DNA of 64,000 nucleotides from Artemisia argyi. Taxonomy: Eukaryota; Streptophyta; Magnoliopsida; Asterales; Asteraceae. The notes below the pieces were generated by a model that searched no databases, was not told where the DNA came from, and saw only the letters and a list, made by a program, of their open reading frames with translations. The position numbers and the translations under genes were made by a program. This document shows positions 1 to 12,117 of the stretch, in pieces; positions within the stretch are counted from its first letter, which is position 1, and the number at the start of each line of letters is the position of its first letter. The stretch lies in NCBI GenBank assembly GCA_030686995.1, contig CM060704.1, positions 110,924,542-110,988,541 on the forward strand. The letters are read 5' to 3'.

Positions 1-2480
1 GCAGTAGGTATAAGTAGATCACTAAAGTCATAAAACCTAGGTCTTGTTCAAGAAAAAGTCAAATACACCTTTAATCTCAACTCACTTGTTGACTGTTTAG
101 ATTTAAGTGTCTAAATTCTTCATATCAGTTCACTAGTTGTTGTTTTAACCTAATTTCATTTCAAATATCATAGCATAGCTTAATCAGTCAATAGTGATCA
201 TTGGAAATTGGTAAAAGTCAACTTAGGAGTATTTTTCTCAAAAGTCAAAAAACCAAGACTGTGAAGTTGGACAGATCTTTGAGATCATTTGTAAGATTTA
301 ATACTGGTCAAGACTGCTAATTTCTTGTTGATTTGTAATATTTGGTTGCTTGTGAGTCTGAATCAAAAGAAAGATTGGATTTTGAACATCATTTGGTCAT
401 AACAATTTGGTTTTGAAGTTGTCTGTTGAGCTTATAACTTCCCCTGTGTCACAGCTTTTGCACAACTTTCATCAGCTCACCATTAGATTGTTTGTGGACA
501 TAAGCCTTCAAACTTTGGCATTTTAGGAAGCTTGTTAGCCCAACTCAACATACCAGTTGTTATTTTTAACCCTAGTAGCTTTGCCCCTAGCCTGCTTGTC
601 CCCATAAGCTACCCACACCACACTCAGTACACTGAGTGACCAGTGTGACTCACCCAACTTCCAAAGGACCCACAGGCTGCATCAGTGGGCCCCACTGGGT
701 GCTTTTTGGTTCTATCAAAAGCTCACCTGGCTGGCTTGTTGGTTCCAAGCTTAATTTAAGCTTTTACACCTTTTCCCCAAGCTTTTCTTGGCTTTTACCT
801 TACCCACAATACACTGAGTACACTGAGTACTCAGTGTTTGCATCAAAGTTCACAAGCTTGCCAAAAGCTCATTAGTGAGCCATAAGCTCTGCTTCTTGGC
901 TTATTATGAAGCTCACCAGACCAGCTTTTAGGACCAACTTTCATTTTGGACCCTTGTGCTTATTTGTGGGACCCACATAGGCCTGCAGTTGCCCTTTTGG
1001 GCTGCAAGTATTCTAGGTTGTTGATTTTAGCTTATTTGCTTGTTGTAGCTTATTATTCAGATCTTTTGTTTGTTATAGCTCATTTCCAATTCACTTAAGT
1101 TGGCTATAGCTTATTTTGCCTTCTGTGATCAGTGTTTAGCTTATTTTAACCTGAACAATCCAACATTAAGCTAATAAGTCCACTGATTAGGAAAAGGGGG
1201 TGCACATAGCTTATTTTTAAGCTATAACAAAAGTGTTTTTGTAAAAGTTTCTTGTTTTTAGCTTATTTCCATTTTTCAAAAAGAAAATCCAACAAAAAAT
1301 CAAATTTAAAATTAGTGATAGCTTCTATTTAATAGATTTTATCTTTTTAATTTTCTTTTTAGCTTATTAATAAGCAATTCATCATTTTTATATTTTTCTT
1401 AATTTCCTGTCACCTTAAGGTATTTTCAATAATTTTCTTAGATTTTTCTCTTTTGGTTTGATAATTATTAGAATTAAAAATAGTTTAATTAATTAATTAG
1501 ATAATATTAGTAATTAAATAGTTTTCTTAATTTTTAATTAACAACAGTAGGTTTTTATAATTTTCCTAGGATTCTTAAATCATTTAAGACTTTTAGAAAA
1601 TAGTTTCTTAAAATTTACTGTTCATTTTCTAATTTTCTTAATTAATTTAGTTAAATTAGGTTTTAATTAATTAATAAGTAAATAATTAGTAAAATAGTCT
1701 AAATATAATTTTTAGAAACTTTTTATAATTTTCTAGGATTCCTGTGATGGTTAGTTAGTTTTATAAATTTTTATATAATTTTCTAAGTCATTTAAGTATT
1801 ATTAGTAATTTAAAATAGTTTAAATAGCTTAATTAATATAATTAGTATTTAATTAATAGAAAACCCACAAAAAGACAAAAAAAACATTTCTTTTTAATTT
1901 TTATACTTTCTTCAAGTTCATTTAGAAGTTTAGAAAATAATTTTGCAAGTTTATAGTTTAATTTGTAGCCTTTGTCATTTTTAGTTTGATTTAAATTAGA
2001 TTTAAATTACTTTTTAAATAGTTTTAATTAATTAATTAGTATTTAAATATTAAAATAATCAAATAAATAATTTTCTTTTCATTTTAAATTTTCTTTTTAT
2101 TTTAAGTTTGAAAAAGTTTCACTTGCACCCCCTGTAGTTGTAAATTGTTTAAATCTCACTTTTCTCTGTCTGTATCTGATTTTCAATTTTTGCTTCTGTG
2201 ATTATATCTGAATATCTGTTATTGTTAATATCATTCCAAGTTGTGCAAATACCAAATAATCAGTAGCATAATCATTTCCAAATCATCTTGGTTACTGTCC
2301 TCAGTGCCACTCATTCCCAAAAACGTTCAAAATACAATTTCAATCTCGTTGGGACTTAACGACCCGGGGATTTCCCTGTATTTCCACGGATTTAAAAACA
2401 ATTGACTTTCTCTCCCAGGTGGGCCTATCAACTGCACCCAGTTGACTGGTTGGTTTAGGAGGAGTCAGTGTATAACCGGT
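1..2480. other. AT-rich non-coding DNA, probably LTR body
   Basis: No coding region can be supported here. The stretch is AT-rich and full of short dispersed AGCTTATT/AGCTCATT-type words (about 1020-1400) and TTAATTAATTAG words (about 1480-2050). It runs without a visible boundary into sequence at 2480-3017 that matches the promoter end of a gypsy LTR on the minus strand, so it may be the rest of that LTR (its sister at 58913-62432 is 3.5 kb). Base-level similarity to the sister was not seen in this part, so this is inference. Confidence 0.4.
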
Positions 2481-2498
2481 CCACAAGGACCAATTTTA

Positions 2499-2540
<42 letters not shown>

Positions 2541-2546
2541 TAAAGC

Positions 2547-2611
<65 letters not shown>

Positions 2612-3017
2612 TATTATTTTTAGTATGGGGTAAAGTGGCTAGTTATAAAACGTAAGGCCAAACCCGTAACTTTTCAAAAATATCTCGAAATACTCAAACC
2701 GAGCTCGTTCCCCAATAATTTAAACTCCATAATACGTTCGTTAAATATATAAACCAAACCAAGTCATTCAAAATATTTAAAGTTTTGTTAGGTTATCCTA
2801 GTGCTGGAGTCAACGTAGTGCCAAAAAAAATCTCAAAATAAATTCTCATCACATCGATAATCCAAATTTGATTCCATTAAAAAAAATTTTAATATAATCA
2901 ACCACAATATAGGTTTTACAAGTTCGTTATGAATAAAATTTCAAACACAAAATTTATAAACGAACTTTTACGTAATGCGGGTTTTCAAAATATCTCCCTA
3001 ATTTGCCAATTGTCACA
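2474..3017 (-). mobile_element. Ty3/gypsy LTR, promoter end (minus strand)
   Basis: This segment matches 61890-62432 along its length: ACCGGTCCACAAGGACCAAT, then an (AAT)n tract, then GTGGCTAGTTAT, CAAACCCG, AATACGTTCG, AACGTAGTGCCA and finally AATTTGCCARTTGTCACA. On the minus strand it would start TGTGACAATTGG, the usual start of chromovirus-type LTRs, with a purine-rich tract just outside at 3018-3037. The homologue at 58913-62432 is attached to a recognisable integrase, so the family call is firm. The LTR extends left, possibly past the window edge. Confidence 0.75.
2501..2608. repeat. Poly-T tract followed by (AAT)n microsatellite
   Basis: About 38 T residues (2502-2539) are followed by roughly 20 AAT units (about 2547-2608). 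The same position in the sister LTR (61938-62045) also holds a long (AAT)n, so the microsatellite is a family trait and not a chance expansion in this copy. Confidence 0.9.
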
Positions 3018-3964
3018 ATCTTCACCTTCACTTTCATTATTTCCATGGCTTTGCAGGCTGATAACATTCCCAAATGGTCTATGCACTTTTGGATATGCAG
3101 GATGTGGTTTATCAACATACACATGTTGATTTTTTTCATTATCTCTTAACAAACTATCATCCATCATTGATTTGCATAAAACATTTTTTTATATTCCATT
3201 ATGCTATAACTAATGTTGTTATTTTATATTCTTTTTTTTTATTGTTTTGCAGTTTCAGTATGCATGAAGCAGGCGAATGCAGGCAACTATTAAGAAGGAA
3301 AAAGCTGGTGACTAAGTTACATCAAATATACCATAACAACAGACATTTAATGATCATAATCATGCATGCATGCATTGATGAAGAATGCTACAAATACGTT
3401 TTTAAGAACTAACTTACCTCAAATATGCTGGTAAGATATGTGGTCTTCTTCTTTCTCCCCTTGTCCCCCCCCCCCCCCCCCCCCCCTCTTTTTTCTTGGT
3501 TTCTTTCTTCTTCAAACTTTGTTTTGACTGGTTAGATGAGAGGGTTGTTTTTATTAGTATAGTATATGTTTTATGGACTAAAGAGGATGTATATACATCA
3601 ACAGTTGTTCAAGAAACTTCTCCACAGGGATTGCACATGGCTACCATACTCAATTAGTCTTTATGTAACAAATGTATGGTCGTGATTTTGTTGTACAAAT
3701 TTTAGGTCTGCTACAACTGTTAAGAGCCAACGTTTTCTGCATTATAGGTTGATTAGAAGTGATAATCCATGAACAGTTAACTTGGGGATGTTTTGTAGCC
3801 AATTGGCTTTCGCCACACATATTTATTAACACTTTTGGGCTCATTAATGATGCTAATTAGTACCATCCAGCCAATAGAAAGCAAGATAACAGCTTTCTAA
3901 GCACATTTAAGAAATTTGCTTTGTGTCACATCATCTTTACCGTTTATATTATATTATAATATAG
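3018..3964. other. Unassigned spacer with a poly-C run
   Basis: No gene is recognised. The left end should be the inner end of a degraded gypsy element whose LTR stops at 3017, but no pol sequence is visible. A run of 22 C residues lies at 3465-3486. The short open frames here show no family signature. Confidence 0.5.
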
Positions 3965-4224
3965 AAAAATTACACGGATGGTCCTTGTGGTTTACTCAGA
4001 TTGCATGTTTAGTCCCTAACTCGTTTTAATTACACCAAAGATACCTATTTTTGAAACTTGTCACACATTTAGTCCCAAATTTGGATGGGCCGTTATTTAT
4101 CCGTTAAGTTATTTACCCGTTAGTCCCTCCGATAATATTTTTTTGCACCGCTAGTCCTTATTTTCTAAAATCAATTAAAAAAGACCGTTAATATTTTTTG
4201 CACCGTTAGTCCATCAATATTTTA

Positions 4225-5630
4225 CGTTTTCGTCTTTTCTTACGTTTTTGTCCGTTTTTTAACGTTCTCGTCCGTTTTTTTTACGTTTTCGTCCATTTTT
4301 TATGTTTCCGTTCATTTTTATACGTTTTTCTCCATTTTTTAACGCTTTTGTCTGTTTTTTTACGTTTTTATCCATTTTTTATGTTTTTATATGTTTTCCT
4401 CAGTTTTTTAACATTTTTGTCCTTTTTTACGTTCTAGTCCGTTTTTTACGTTTTCCTCTATTTTTTTCTCGTTTTTGTCCTTTTTTTTACGTTCTTGTCC
4501 AATTTTTTATATTTTCGTAAATTTTTTTACGTTTTTGTCTGTTTTTATACGTTTTCGTACATTCTTATACATTTTTGTCTATTTCTTTTTTATTTTTTTT
4601 TCCATTTTTTTATGTTCCCATCTATTATATAACACGAAAACGTAAAAAAAAATAAATAAATAAATAAAAAATAAATAAAAAATAAAAAAATAAAAGACAA
4701 AAATGTTTAAAAAAAAGACAAACGTTTAAAAATAGATGAAAACTAAAAAATAGACAAAAACGTATAAAAGGGGGACGAAAAGATTAAAAAACATAAAAAA
4801 TAATAAAATAATAAAATAAAAAAGACAAAACGTATAAAAACGGACGAGAACGTAAAAAAGGATAAAAACGTAAAAAAAAATGGACGAGAACATTAAAAAA
4901 GGACAAAAACATAAAAAAAACATACAAAACGTAAAAAAAATAAATGAAAACGTAAAAAACCAGAAGAGAACGTTAAAAAATGGATAAAAATGTAAAAAAA
5001 AATGGACGAAAACGTTAAAAACGGACGACAAAACTTTAATAAAACATACGAAAAAGTATAAAAACATATGAAACCGTAAAAAAAACGGACGAAAACATAT
5101 AAAAATAAACGAAAACTAATTAAACGTACTTTAAGCCAAAAAAAGGTTAAATATAATTTATGTTGATATAATTACACCACTGGACGCTTAGTCCAGTGTT
5201 TGGGGCGTTGGTTTCCGTGTTATATAATAAATGAGAACGTAAAAAAATGAACAAAAGGATTAAAAAAAAGTATTAAAACGTATGAAATCGTATAAAAATG
5301 GAAAAAAACGTAAAATAAACGAAAATGACGAGAACGTAAAAAAGGGACAAAATGTTAAAAAAAACAAATGAAAACGTATAAAAACGAACGAAAACATAAA
5401 AAACGGTAAAAATGTAAAAAACGGACGAAAACGTAAAAAAACGGACGAGAACGTTAAAAAAATAGAGGAAAACGTATAAAAATGAAAAAAACATAAAAAA
5501 CAGATAAAAACGGAAAAACGGACGAAAACGTAAAAAAAGGACAAAAACGTTAAAAAAAACAGACAAAAACGTAAAAAATGGACGAGAACGTTAAAAAACG
5601 AAAAAAAAACGTAAAAAAACGGACGAAAGC
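4225..5630. repeat. Inverted arrays of CGTTTTCGTC-type minisatellite
   Basis: The left array reads as repeats of ACGTTTTCGTCCGTTTTTT and close variants. The right array is the reverse complement (GGACGAAAACGTAAAAAA). The turn-over point is near 4640, and a short unrelated spacer sits at about 5130-5225. Open frames over this stretch (Phe-rich, such as 4302-4520 and 5260-5664) are products of the repeat and not genes. The same decamer core builds foldback element 2 (10321-12117). Confidence 0.85.
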
Positions 5631-7612
5631 TGTTAGACCCGTTTCCCGAGTACTTGGACCCCACCCTAGATGAATTTGACTACGGCCTAACATGATTGGC
5701 TAGTCAAACCCGGTAGTCAACTTTACGGTCAAAGTACGACTAATGTAGTTATAGAAATATGAAGCATAAACTTAAGAGACTAATGTTGCCTAGTATTAAA
5801 GAGTTATTAGTAAGTATTGTGGCCAATATAGAAGAGAAAGGACTTGAGGGACCAAATATGTCATTTGGTACATAACTTTGCTATGAAGATAGTGTATTCT
5901 GGATAAGTTCCAGGATTATGTATGTGTGTATGTAGTGTCGACAAGAGAGAAAGAGAGGGAAAGAGATGGGTCTTGATGGTCCAAGAATGGAGAAGATTAA
6001 GGTCTTATGCTAGGGTTAAGTTCTAGCAACAATCAATCAAGTAAGTACTCCCCATCTTGATTATGTTAAAGTTATAGTTTGTGATTAAAGTGGGAAATCA
6101 TCATATGATCAAGGTATGATCATATGATGATTTAGAAAGGAAGATGGGTAAGTTATGGTGGGTTTTATATAAACCCTTGTTTATGATTATTGATTGTTAT
6201 GTTGTTAGGTTTTGGCTAATTATGAAGGATGATGATGATGATGAATAGTGATGTTGATGATGATGGTGGTATTGTTATTGTTAACTTAGCTTTTGGGAAG
6301 TTAAGGTAAGTAAACCGGTTATGATTTGATATTATGATGATTTCTTACATTATGTGTTATATAATTGTTATGATAAGGTGATTGAAAGTGTTTGATTGAT
6401 TGTATGATGAAGAAGTAAATGTAAGGCTAGTTTGGCATAACTAGAAAAAGAGGCTTGAGAGTTTAGTTGGATTAGTGTAAGTGTGTAGGAAGGCTTGAAG
6501 TATCTAAGGTATGTATTATGTTTAGTGTTGTAATGTGGTAAATGTATTATGATGCTTAATGTGTGAATGAGTTATGATGTTATGTTATATCCGTTTTACT
6601 TACTAAGCCTTTGTGCTTACGGTTTAGTTGTCTAACCTTTTGTAGGTTGGTGTGCGTTTATGGAAGGCTTGGATAAGGATTAAGGTTGGATATGTGAAGT
6701 AGAAGGAATGGTAAGAAAGTAGGAGCTAGGTTGTATACCGAGTCAAGTCAAAGTTGTACCCCCGAGAGTCTTTCTATGATTTGTAAAGTGTATGTCAAAG
6801 TTATTGTAATGCTTTGGTGGTCTAATAGTGCGCCAAGATATGTTTCAAGCGTTTATAGTCAAGTTAAGGGGGTGTTTGGCATAAGTGTCAAATTACCCAT
6901 TTTGGGATATGAACGGGTCATGTATTTAAGGAATGAGTTTAATATGTATTAATAAGGATGTTGGTTAAGTTTGGTGGGTAAATGAAGTGTTATAGATGGT
7001 TTGTTATGAAAATGGGTCAAAATGGGTGTTTCCACCTGTCACTTTGTAAAGCACATTTCTGCGGGTTATTATGGCCAAGTTTATGCATATATTTGATGTT
7101 TATAATGTCCTAATGATTTCTGAAAGTTTTGGTGTTATGTCATGTTATAGAAGTTGTTTTTTCAGAAAATGGGTCAATAGTGCACCAAAGGGTCATGCAG
7201 AAAAAGGGGTGTTTGGGACAAGATCCATTTTAACCCATTTTGGATCTAACGGGTCAAGAATTTTGAGAAACAAGGTATAATATATATTTTAAGTCAAATG
7301 TGGATTACATGTGTTTAAATATAGGTTTAAAGTGTTGATTTTATGTTTAAAAGTGTTACGGGTCATTTTGAGACAATAGTGATAGTGCACTTTAGGGGTC
7401 ACAGTGCACTTTAGGGGTCATAGTGCACTTTAGGGTGCCACCACTCATTTTAAAAGTTTTGGAGTCTAGTTCTTCTAAGAATAGTCTCAATGTTTGTTTT
7501 GTAACTTATTTTAGTCAGTTTATAAATGAATTACAAAAGATCAGAAACAGGTCAAAGCGTTTTCGCGTAAAAGTTTTAAGTTTTTTGATCAAATCGTTCA
7601 TGGGGTGTAACA
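5631..7612. mobile_element. Solo LTR inside foldback element 1
   Basis: The segment begins TGTTAGACCC, ends GGGTGTAACA (TG...CA) and is flanked by a perfect 5-bp duplication AAAGC (5626-5630 and 7613-7617). It interrupts the minisatellite arm of the foldback element. There is no internal retrotransposon region, so it is a solo LTR of 1982 bp. Small open frames inside (6731-6952, 7071-7280, 7423-7629) show no recognisable domain. Orientation is not certain. Confidence 0.85.
7378..7441. repeat. Short tandem repeat in solo LTR
   Basis: Nearly three copies of a unit of about 24 bp containing AGTGCACTTTAGGGGTCA. Related single copies (AGTGCACCAAAGGGTCA and similar) occur upstream at about 6830 and 7180, so the LTR appears built from diverged repeats. 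Confidence 0.8.
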
Positions 7613-7880
7613 AAAGCGTACAATATTAACGGTCTAACAGTGCAAAAAATATTAACGGCCTTTTTTTAATTAATTTTAGAAAATAAGAATTAACGGTGCA
7701 AAAAATATTAACGGAGGAACTAACGGGCAAATAATTTAACGGATAAACTAACGGCCCATCCAAATTAGGGACTAAATGAGGGACATGTTTCAAAAATTGG
7801 TATCTCTGGTGTAATTAAAACGAGTTAGGGACTAAACATGCAATCTGAATAAATCACAGGGACCATCCGTGTAATTTTTT

Positions 7881-7913
7881 ATATATAATATTTCATCGAG
7901 GTAAAACTCTACC

Positions 7914-7964
<51 letters not shown>

Positions 7965-8115
7965 AATAATTGCACCGTTCAAGATCAATGCTTGCATCCA
8001 AAGATAGCTTTCGTGCAACCTTTCTAAAAGACATAGTCTCTGGACGATAAACGCTTGCATGAGTGTCTTACCATAGGATATATGAGTAATTCAAAAGATA
8101 AATAAAAAAAAATTG

Positions 8116-8188
<73 letters not shown>

Positions 8189-9203
8189 CTAACAACAACT
8201 CATGTGTGTTATTTAAACATTTCATAATACGGAGTATATCATAATATATTTAATGAACTTACATATTCCATAATTATACATTTTTAATCATTTTTAACAT
8301 GACATGTGATGTTAAGTATGGAATGTTTGGAGATCATTAATTGCTAATTATCTAAATATGAAATGCTTAAACAATTCCCATATTTCCGATAGGGTTGTTG
8401 TTAACAATTTCCAAAAAGAGATTTATGATTCTTTAGTAAAAAAGTCAAGAGCTCGGATAAAATCAAAACCTATTTTCTTAAATCTCTCATTAAGTTAACA
8501 ATTTTAACGTTTATAATGAGTGAGACAATACAATAATGGTACATTTTATAATAGTATAACAAAAGTCTTTATAATCAAAGGTTTGTGTTTTAATGGTATC
8601 TGCTTGTTGTGTGAGAATTCTGAACTTAATGATTGCGAGCTCAAATTTTGTTTATTACATGTGAGATAGTTTGTGAATCTATATTGTGAGATAATTAATT
8701 ACCGTTTTTAAAAAATAAAAATAAAATAAAAGTCTTTATAATCACTAGCTTATAACAACTAACATTATTAAAAGAACATAAACTTTCAACTCGAATACAA
8801 CCTGGAAAGCATGTTACGATTATTTAATTACAACAATCATTCCACGTTTTCGTATATGTTAATTCCTAGTAGCATCAAACAGCTCATATTTGTCTCTTAT
8901 GACGTTTATGATTAATTAATATGGAAATTGATAAGTCATTTTTTAATTTGACAAAGAATTCAACGCTTAGTTGGCTTGTTTAAAATTGTCGACAAACATG
9001 ATGCATGCACAAATATATGCATGTATAGACAAACTTGTATGATGTATAGATGTGAACACTTGAATGATTTGACTTTGTGTTAACTGGCATGATATTGAGG
9101 TTGATATTTTTGAAATTTAAGTATTGATATCATGTTTTAAGACATAATGAGTGTTTAATACCCCATAATGCCAATTGAAAAAATATGTATCAATATATGT
9201 ACA
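7881..9203. other. Intergenic DNA with poly-A and (TA)n
   Basis: No gene is seen. A poly-A run of about 45 (about 7915-7961) and a (TA)n microsatellite (8117-8185) are the main features. The right part (about 8870-9095) is a diverged copy of sequence lying upstream of the ankyrin gene, listed separately. Confidence 0.6.
8870..9095 (+). repeat. Duplicated upstream sequence, copy A
   Basis: Words such as ATATGGAAATTGATA, GGTCATTTTTTAATT-like, AATTCAACGC, TTTAAAATTGTCGACAAAC, ATATATGCATGTATAG and GATGTATAGATGTGAACACT recur in the same order at 13195-15610, just upstream of the ankyrin gene. The downstream copy is interrupted by two insertions that copy A lacks. This is a segmental duplication of the gene's upstream region, possibly left by an old tandem gene copy. 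Confidence 0.8.
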
Positions 9204-9211
9204 ATCTCGTA

Positions 9212-9559
9212 TAGGGGTGATCATCGGTCGGAAACCGGACCGGACCGGCCAAGACCGGACCGGACCGAAGACCGAGAACCGGAAAACCATAGACCGAGAC
9301 CGGACCGAATATGGTCGGTCCGGTCTCGGTCCGGTCTCGGTCCGGTCGGTCTTCGGTCGGTCCGGTCCAATTAGGCAAGTTTTTTCGGGTTTTTGGTCGG
9401 TCCGGACCGGACCGGACCGGACCGACCGGACCGAGACCGAATTTGGCAAAAAGCTTAGACCGAGGACCGGACCGAATGTGGTCGGTCCGGTCCGGTCGGT
9501 CTCGGTCCGGTCGGTTTTGTCGGTCGGTCCGGTCCGGCCGGTCCGTTTGCTCAGCCCTA
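9212..9559. mobile_element. hAT-type MITE filled with GACCG repeats
   Basis: The element begins TAGGGGTGATCATCGG and ends GTTTGCTCAGCCCTA, giving short imperfect inverted termini (TAGGGNTGANCA). It is flanked by a perfect 8-bp duplication ATCTCGTA (9204-9211 and 9560-9567), the size made by hAT transposases. The interior is almost wholly ACCGG/GGTCC/GACCGA motifs in both orientations and is strongly GC-rich against AT-rich flanks. Frames reading RSGPVRTDRT-like peptides on both strands are artefacts of this repeat. Confidence 0.85.
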
Positions 9560-9567
9560 ATCTCGTA

Positions 9568-10320
9568 TATTGATTTTAGTCTAACAGTGACCCATGAGGT
9601 TGTGTCTCATTTTGATATTTATATTCCTGCTGATAATAACTTTTAGGCGTGGGCACAAAAACAATAAACCGAACCAAAACCGAAAACCCTGAAAAAGCCG
9701 GCCATAAAAACAACCCCAATAGACAAACCGAAGGGGATGATTTTGAATTTATAAAAAACGATTGTTTGGGGTGGTTTTTGATTTCATACGAAAACCGAAC
9801 CAAATATAACCAAATTTTTATGTATAAAAGATTTGATATTTAAATTTAAAGATGTAACATTTAATTTCAAATATTCGAGTATATAATTTTATCTAGACAA
9901 TCAATATTTTTGTTTATTATCTATAGACTCAAATTTGATCAGTTTTCTGAAATTATATCTTTGTTTTCAAACAATGTTTCTCTTTGAATGCCTTTGTGGA
10001 GTAAAACCGCAAAAAATTGATATTTGTATTTTAGATCTTGTTTAGTTGTTTGATTCGACCTGAAGTTACAGACTTATCTTATCTATAGAAAGAGGTTGGA
10101 TTCCTTGTCCGACCATCCTATCCTCAAAGACAGCCTTCTAGCTCTTACCCTTCTGCCATTTGAATCCCTTCATACTTCTTCTTTGTTTCGTAATTTTGGA
10201 CTGTCGGAAATTATGCTAATGTTGATAAAAAAAAAAAAAAAAAAAAAAAAAAAAGTGAAACCGAACAATTAAATGTCAATACCTGAAAAGCCATAATCGA
10301 AAAAACGGAAACCAAATGGA
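9568..10320. other. Intergenic DNA with AACCGAACC-type repeat
   Basis: No gene is seen. Around 9645-9805, words AACCGAACCAAAACCGAAAA and ACGAAAACCGAACC suggest a MITE-like AACCG repeat with a TAGGCGTGGGCA start, but no matching right end was found. A poly-A run lies at 10228-10254. Confidence 0.5.
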
Positions 10321-11024
10321 TTGCCACTTTTTGTCATTGTATGTAGCGACCTTTTTTTATTTTTTATTTTTTATTTTTGAATTTTGCCCTAACTTTTCAA
10401 ATCTATGTCATTGTGTGTATCGGTGACTTGCTTAACCTGTTACAGCAGGTTGAGTTAACGATAGTTAGTTTTATTATTGCAGCGTTAGTCCTTTATACTA
10501 ACGACAGTTTATAAATAACTAAATGGAGCCTGTTAACTTAACGATCATTTATTTTATTATTGCAACGTTAGTCCGTTGTAAGTTTTCGACCGTTTTTACA
10601 CGTTTTCGTACGTTTTTACACGTTTTTGTCCGTATTTACAAGTTTTCGTTCGTTTTTACACGTTTTCGTCTGTTTTCGCACGTTTTCGTCCGTTTTCGCA
10701 CATTTTCGTCCGTTTTTACACGTTTTCGTCCGTTTTCGCACGTTTTCATCCGTTTTCACACGTTTTTGTCCGTATTTACACGTTTTCGTTCGTTTTTACA
10801 CGTTTTTGTCTGTTTTTACACGTTTTCGTTCGTTTTCGCATGTTTTCGGACGTTTTCGTCCGTTTTCGCACGATTTCGTTTGTTTTCACACGTTTTTGTC
10901 TGTTTTCGCACGTTTTCGTCCGTTCTAATATGTTTTTGCCCGTTTATGTCAATTTTCGCACATTTTCGTCTGTTTTTACATGTCCTAGAATATGTATAAT
11001 CATTTCATGCATAGCCCATCACCA

Positions 11025-11071
<47 letters not shown>

Positions 11072-12117
11072 AAAATAAGATTTTCAAAAAAAAATATATA
11101 GAAAAAATTTTTAAAAAAATTAGAAAATAAAAAAAATCAAAAATCTTTTTTGAAAAAAAATTCAAAATTTTTTTAAAACATTTTAAAAAAATAAAAAAAA
11201 TATTTAAAAAAAATAGAAAATAAAAAAAATTTGGAAAATAATTATCGAAAAATATTTTTTTAAATAATTATCGAAAAATGATTTATTTTTAAATTATTTT
11301 TCAAAATTTTTATTTTCTAATTTTTGTTTTTCGAAAAAAAATTTTGATTTTTTTTTTAATTTTTTTAATTTTCTTACTTTTGTTTTTCGAAAAAAAATTT
11401 TGAAAATTTTTTGATTTTTTTTTTTATTTTCTAATTTTTTTAAATTTGAACTTTTTTTTCCAAAAAAGTTTTTTGATTTTTTTTATTTTCTAATTTTTTT
11501 TTATAAGAAAAACAAAGGAAAACGTTTAATAATACGGACAAAACTGGACGAAAATTGCGAAAACGGACAAAAACGTGCGAAAACGGACGAAAACGTGTAA
11601 AAACGGACGAAAACGAACGAAAACGTGTAAATACGGACAAAAACGGACGAAAATGTGCGCAAACGGACGAAAACGTGCGAAAACAGACAAAAACGTGTAA
11701 GAACGGACGAAAACTTGTTAAAACGAACGAAAACGTGTAAATACGGACAAAAACGTGCGAAAGCGGACGAAAACGTGTAAAAACGGACGAAAACGTGTAA
11801 AAACGGACGAAAACGTGCGAAAACGGACAAAAACATGTAAAAACGGACGAAAACATGTAAAAACGGTCGAAAACGTGCAAAGGACTAACGTTGCAATAAT
11901 AAAATAAACGATCGTTAAGTTAACTGGCTCCATTTAGTTATTTATAAACTGTCGTTAGTATAAAGGACTAACGCTGCAATAATAAAACTAACTATCGTTA
12001 ACTCAACCTGCTGTAACAGGTCAAGCAAGTCACCGATACACACAATGACACGGATTTAAAAAGTTATGGCCAAATTCAAAAAAAAATGTCGCTACATACA
12101 CTGATAAAAAGTGGCAA
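10321..12117. mobile_element. Foldback DNA transposon 2 with minisatellite arms
   Basis: The termini are inverted (TTGCCACTTTTT at 10321; AAAAAGTGGCAA ending 12117). Long inverted arms follow: left arm words TGTATCGGTGACTTGC, CCTGTTACAGCAGGTTGAGT and AATGGAGCCTGTTAACTTAA reappear reversed at about 11885-12050. Inside are inverted arrays of a unit of about 20 bp (CGTTTTCGTCCGTTTTYRCA): plus orientation 10580-10980, minus orientation 11515-11880. The centre (about 11020-11510) is very AT-rich with a long A run. There is no coding capacity. The size is about 1.8 kb, and no target duplication was identified. Confidence 0.8.

Larger units (their letters stand above)
3965..7880. mobile_element. Foldback DNA transposon 1 with minisatellite arms
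   Basis: The outer arms are inverted copies of each other: 3965-4218 (beginning AAAAATTACACGGATGGTCC) and 7618-7880 read in reverse, with about 90% identity by eye, including GCATGTTTAGTCCCTAACTC and ATTTTTTGCAC. Inside them lie arrays of a degenerate unit of type TTTTTACGTTTTCGTCCG, in one orientation at about 4225-4640 and in the opposite one at about 4640-5630. No transposase is encoded. Without the solo LTR inserted at 5631-7612 the element is about 1.9 kb. The flanks are so AT-rich that a target duplication cannot be called. Foldback or MULE-type non-autonomous element is the best description. Confidence 0.75.

Noticed and set aside
3255..3300. TTTGCAG...ATGCATGAAGCAGGCGAA resembling the ankyrin gene start (ATGAATGAAGCAGGCGA)
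   Set aside because: The match is about 18 bp and no ankyrin sequence follows. It could be a relic, but this is not supportable.
4302..5664. Phe-rich frames resembling membrane proteins
   Set aside because: Repeat artefacts of foldback element 1 arms.
9117..9646. Overlapping RSGPVRT/DRTGP frames on both strands
   Set aside because: Products of the GACCG repeat in the hAT MITE. No natural start or codon pattern.
10523..11930. Long open frames rich in Phe/Arg/Ser/Val on both strands
   Set aside because: They are translations of the CGTTTTCGTC minisatellite arms of foldback element 2. The frames change at random between units and show no domain.
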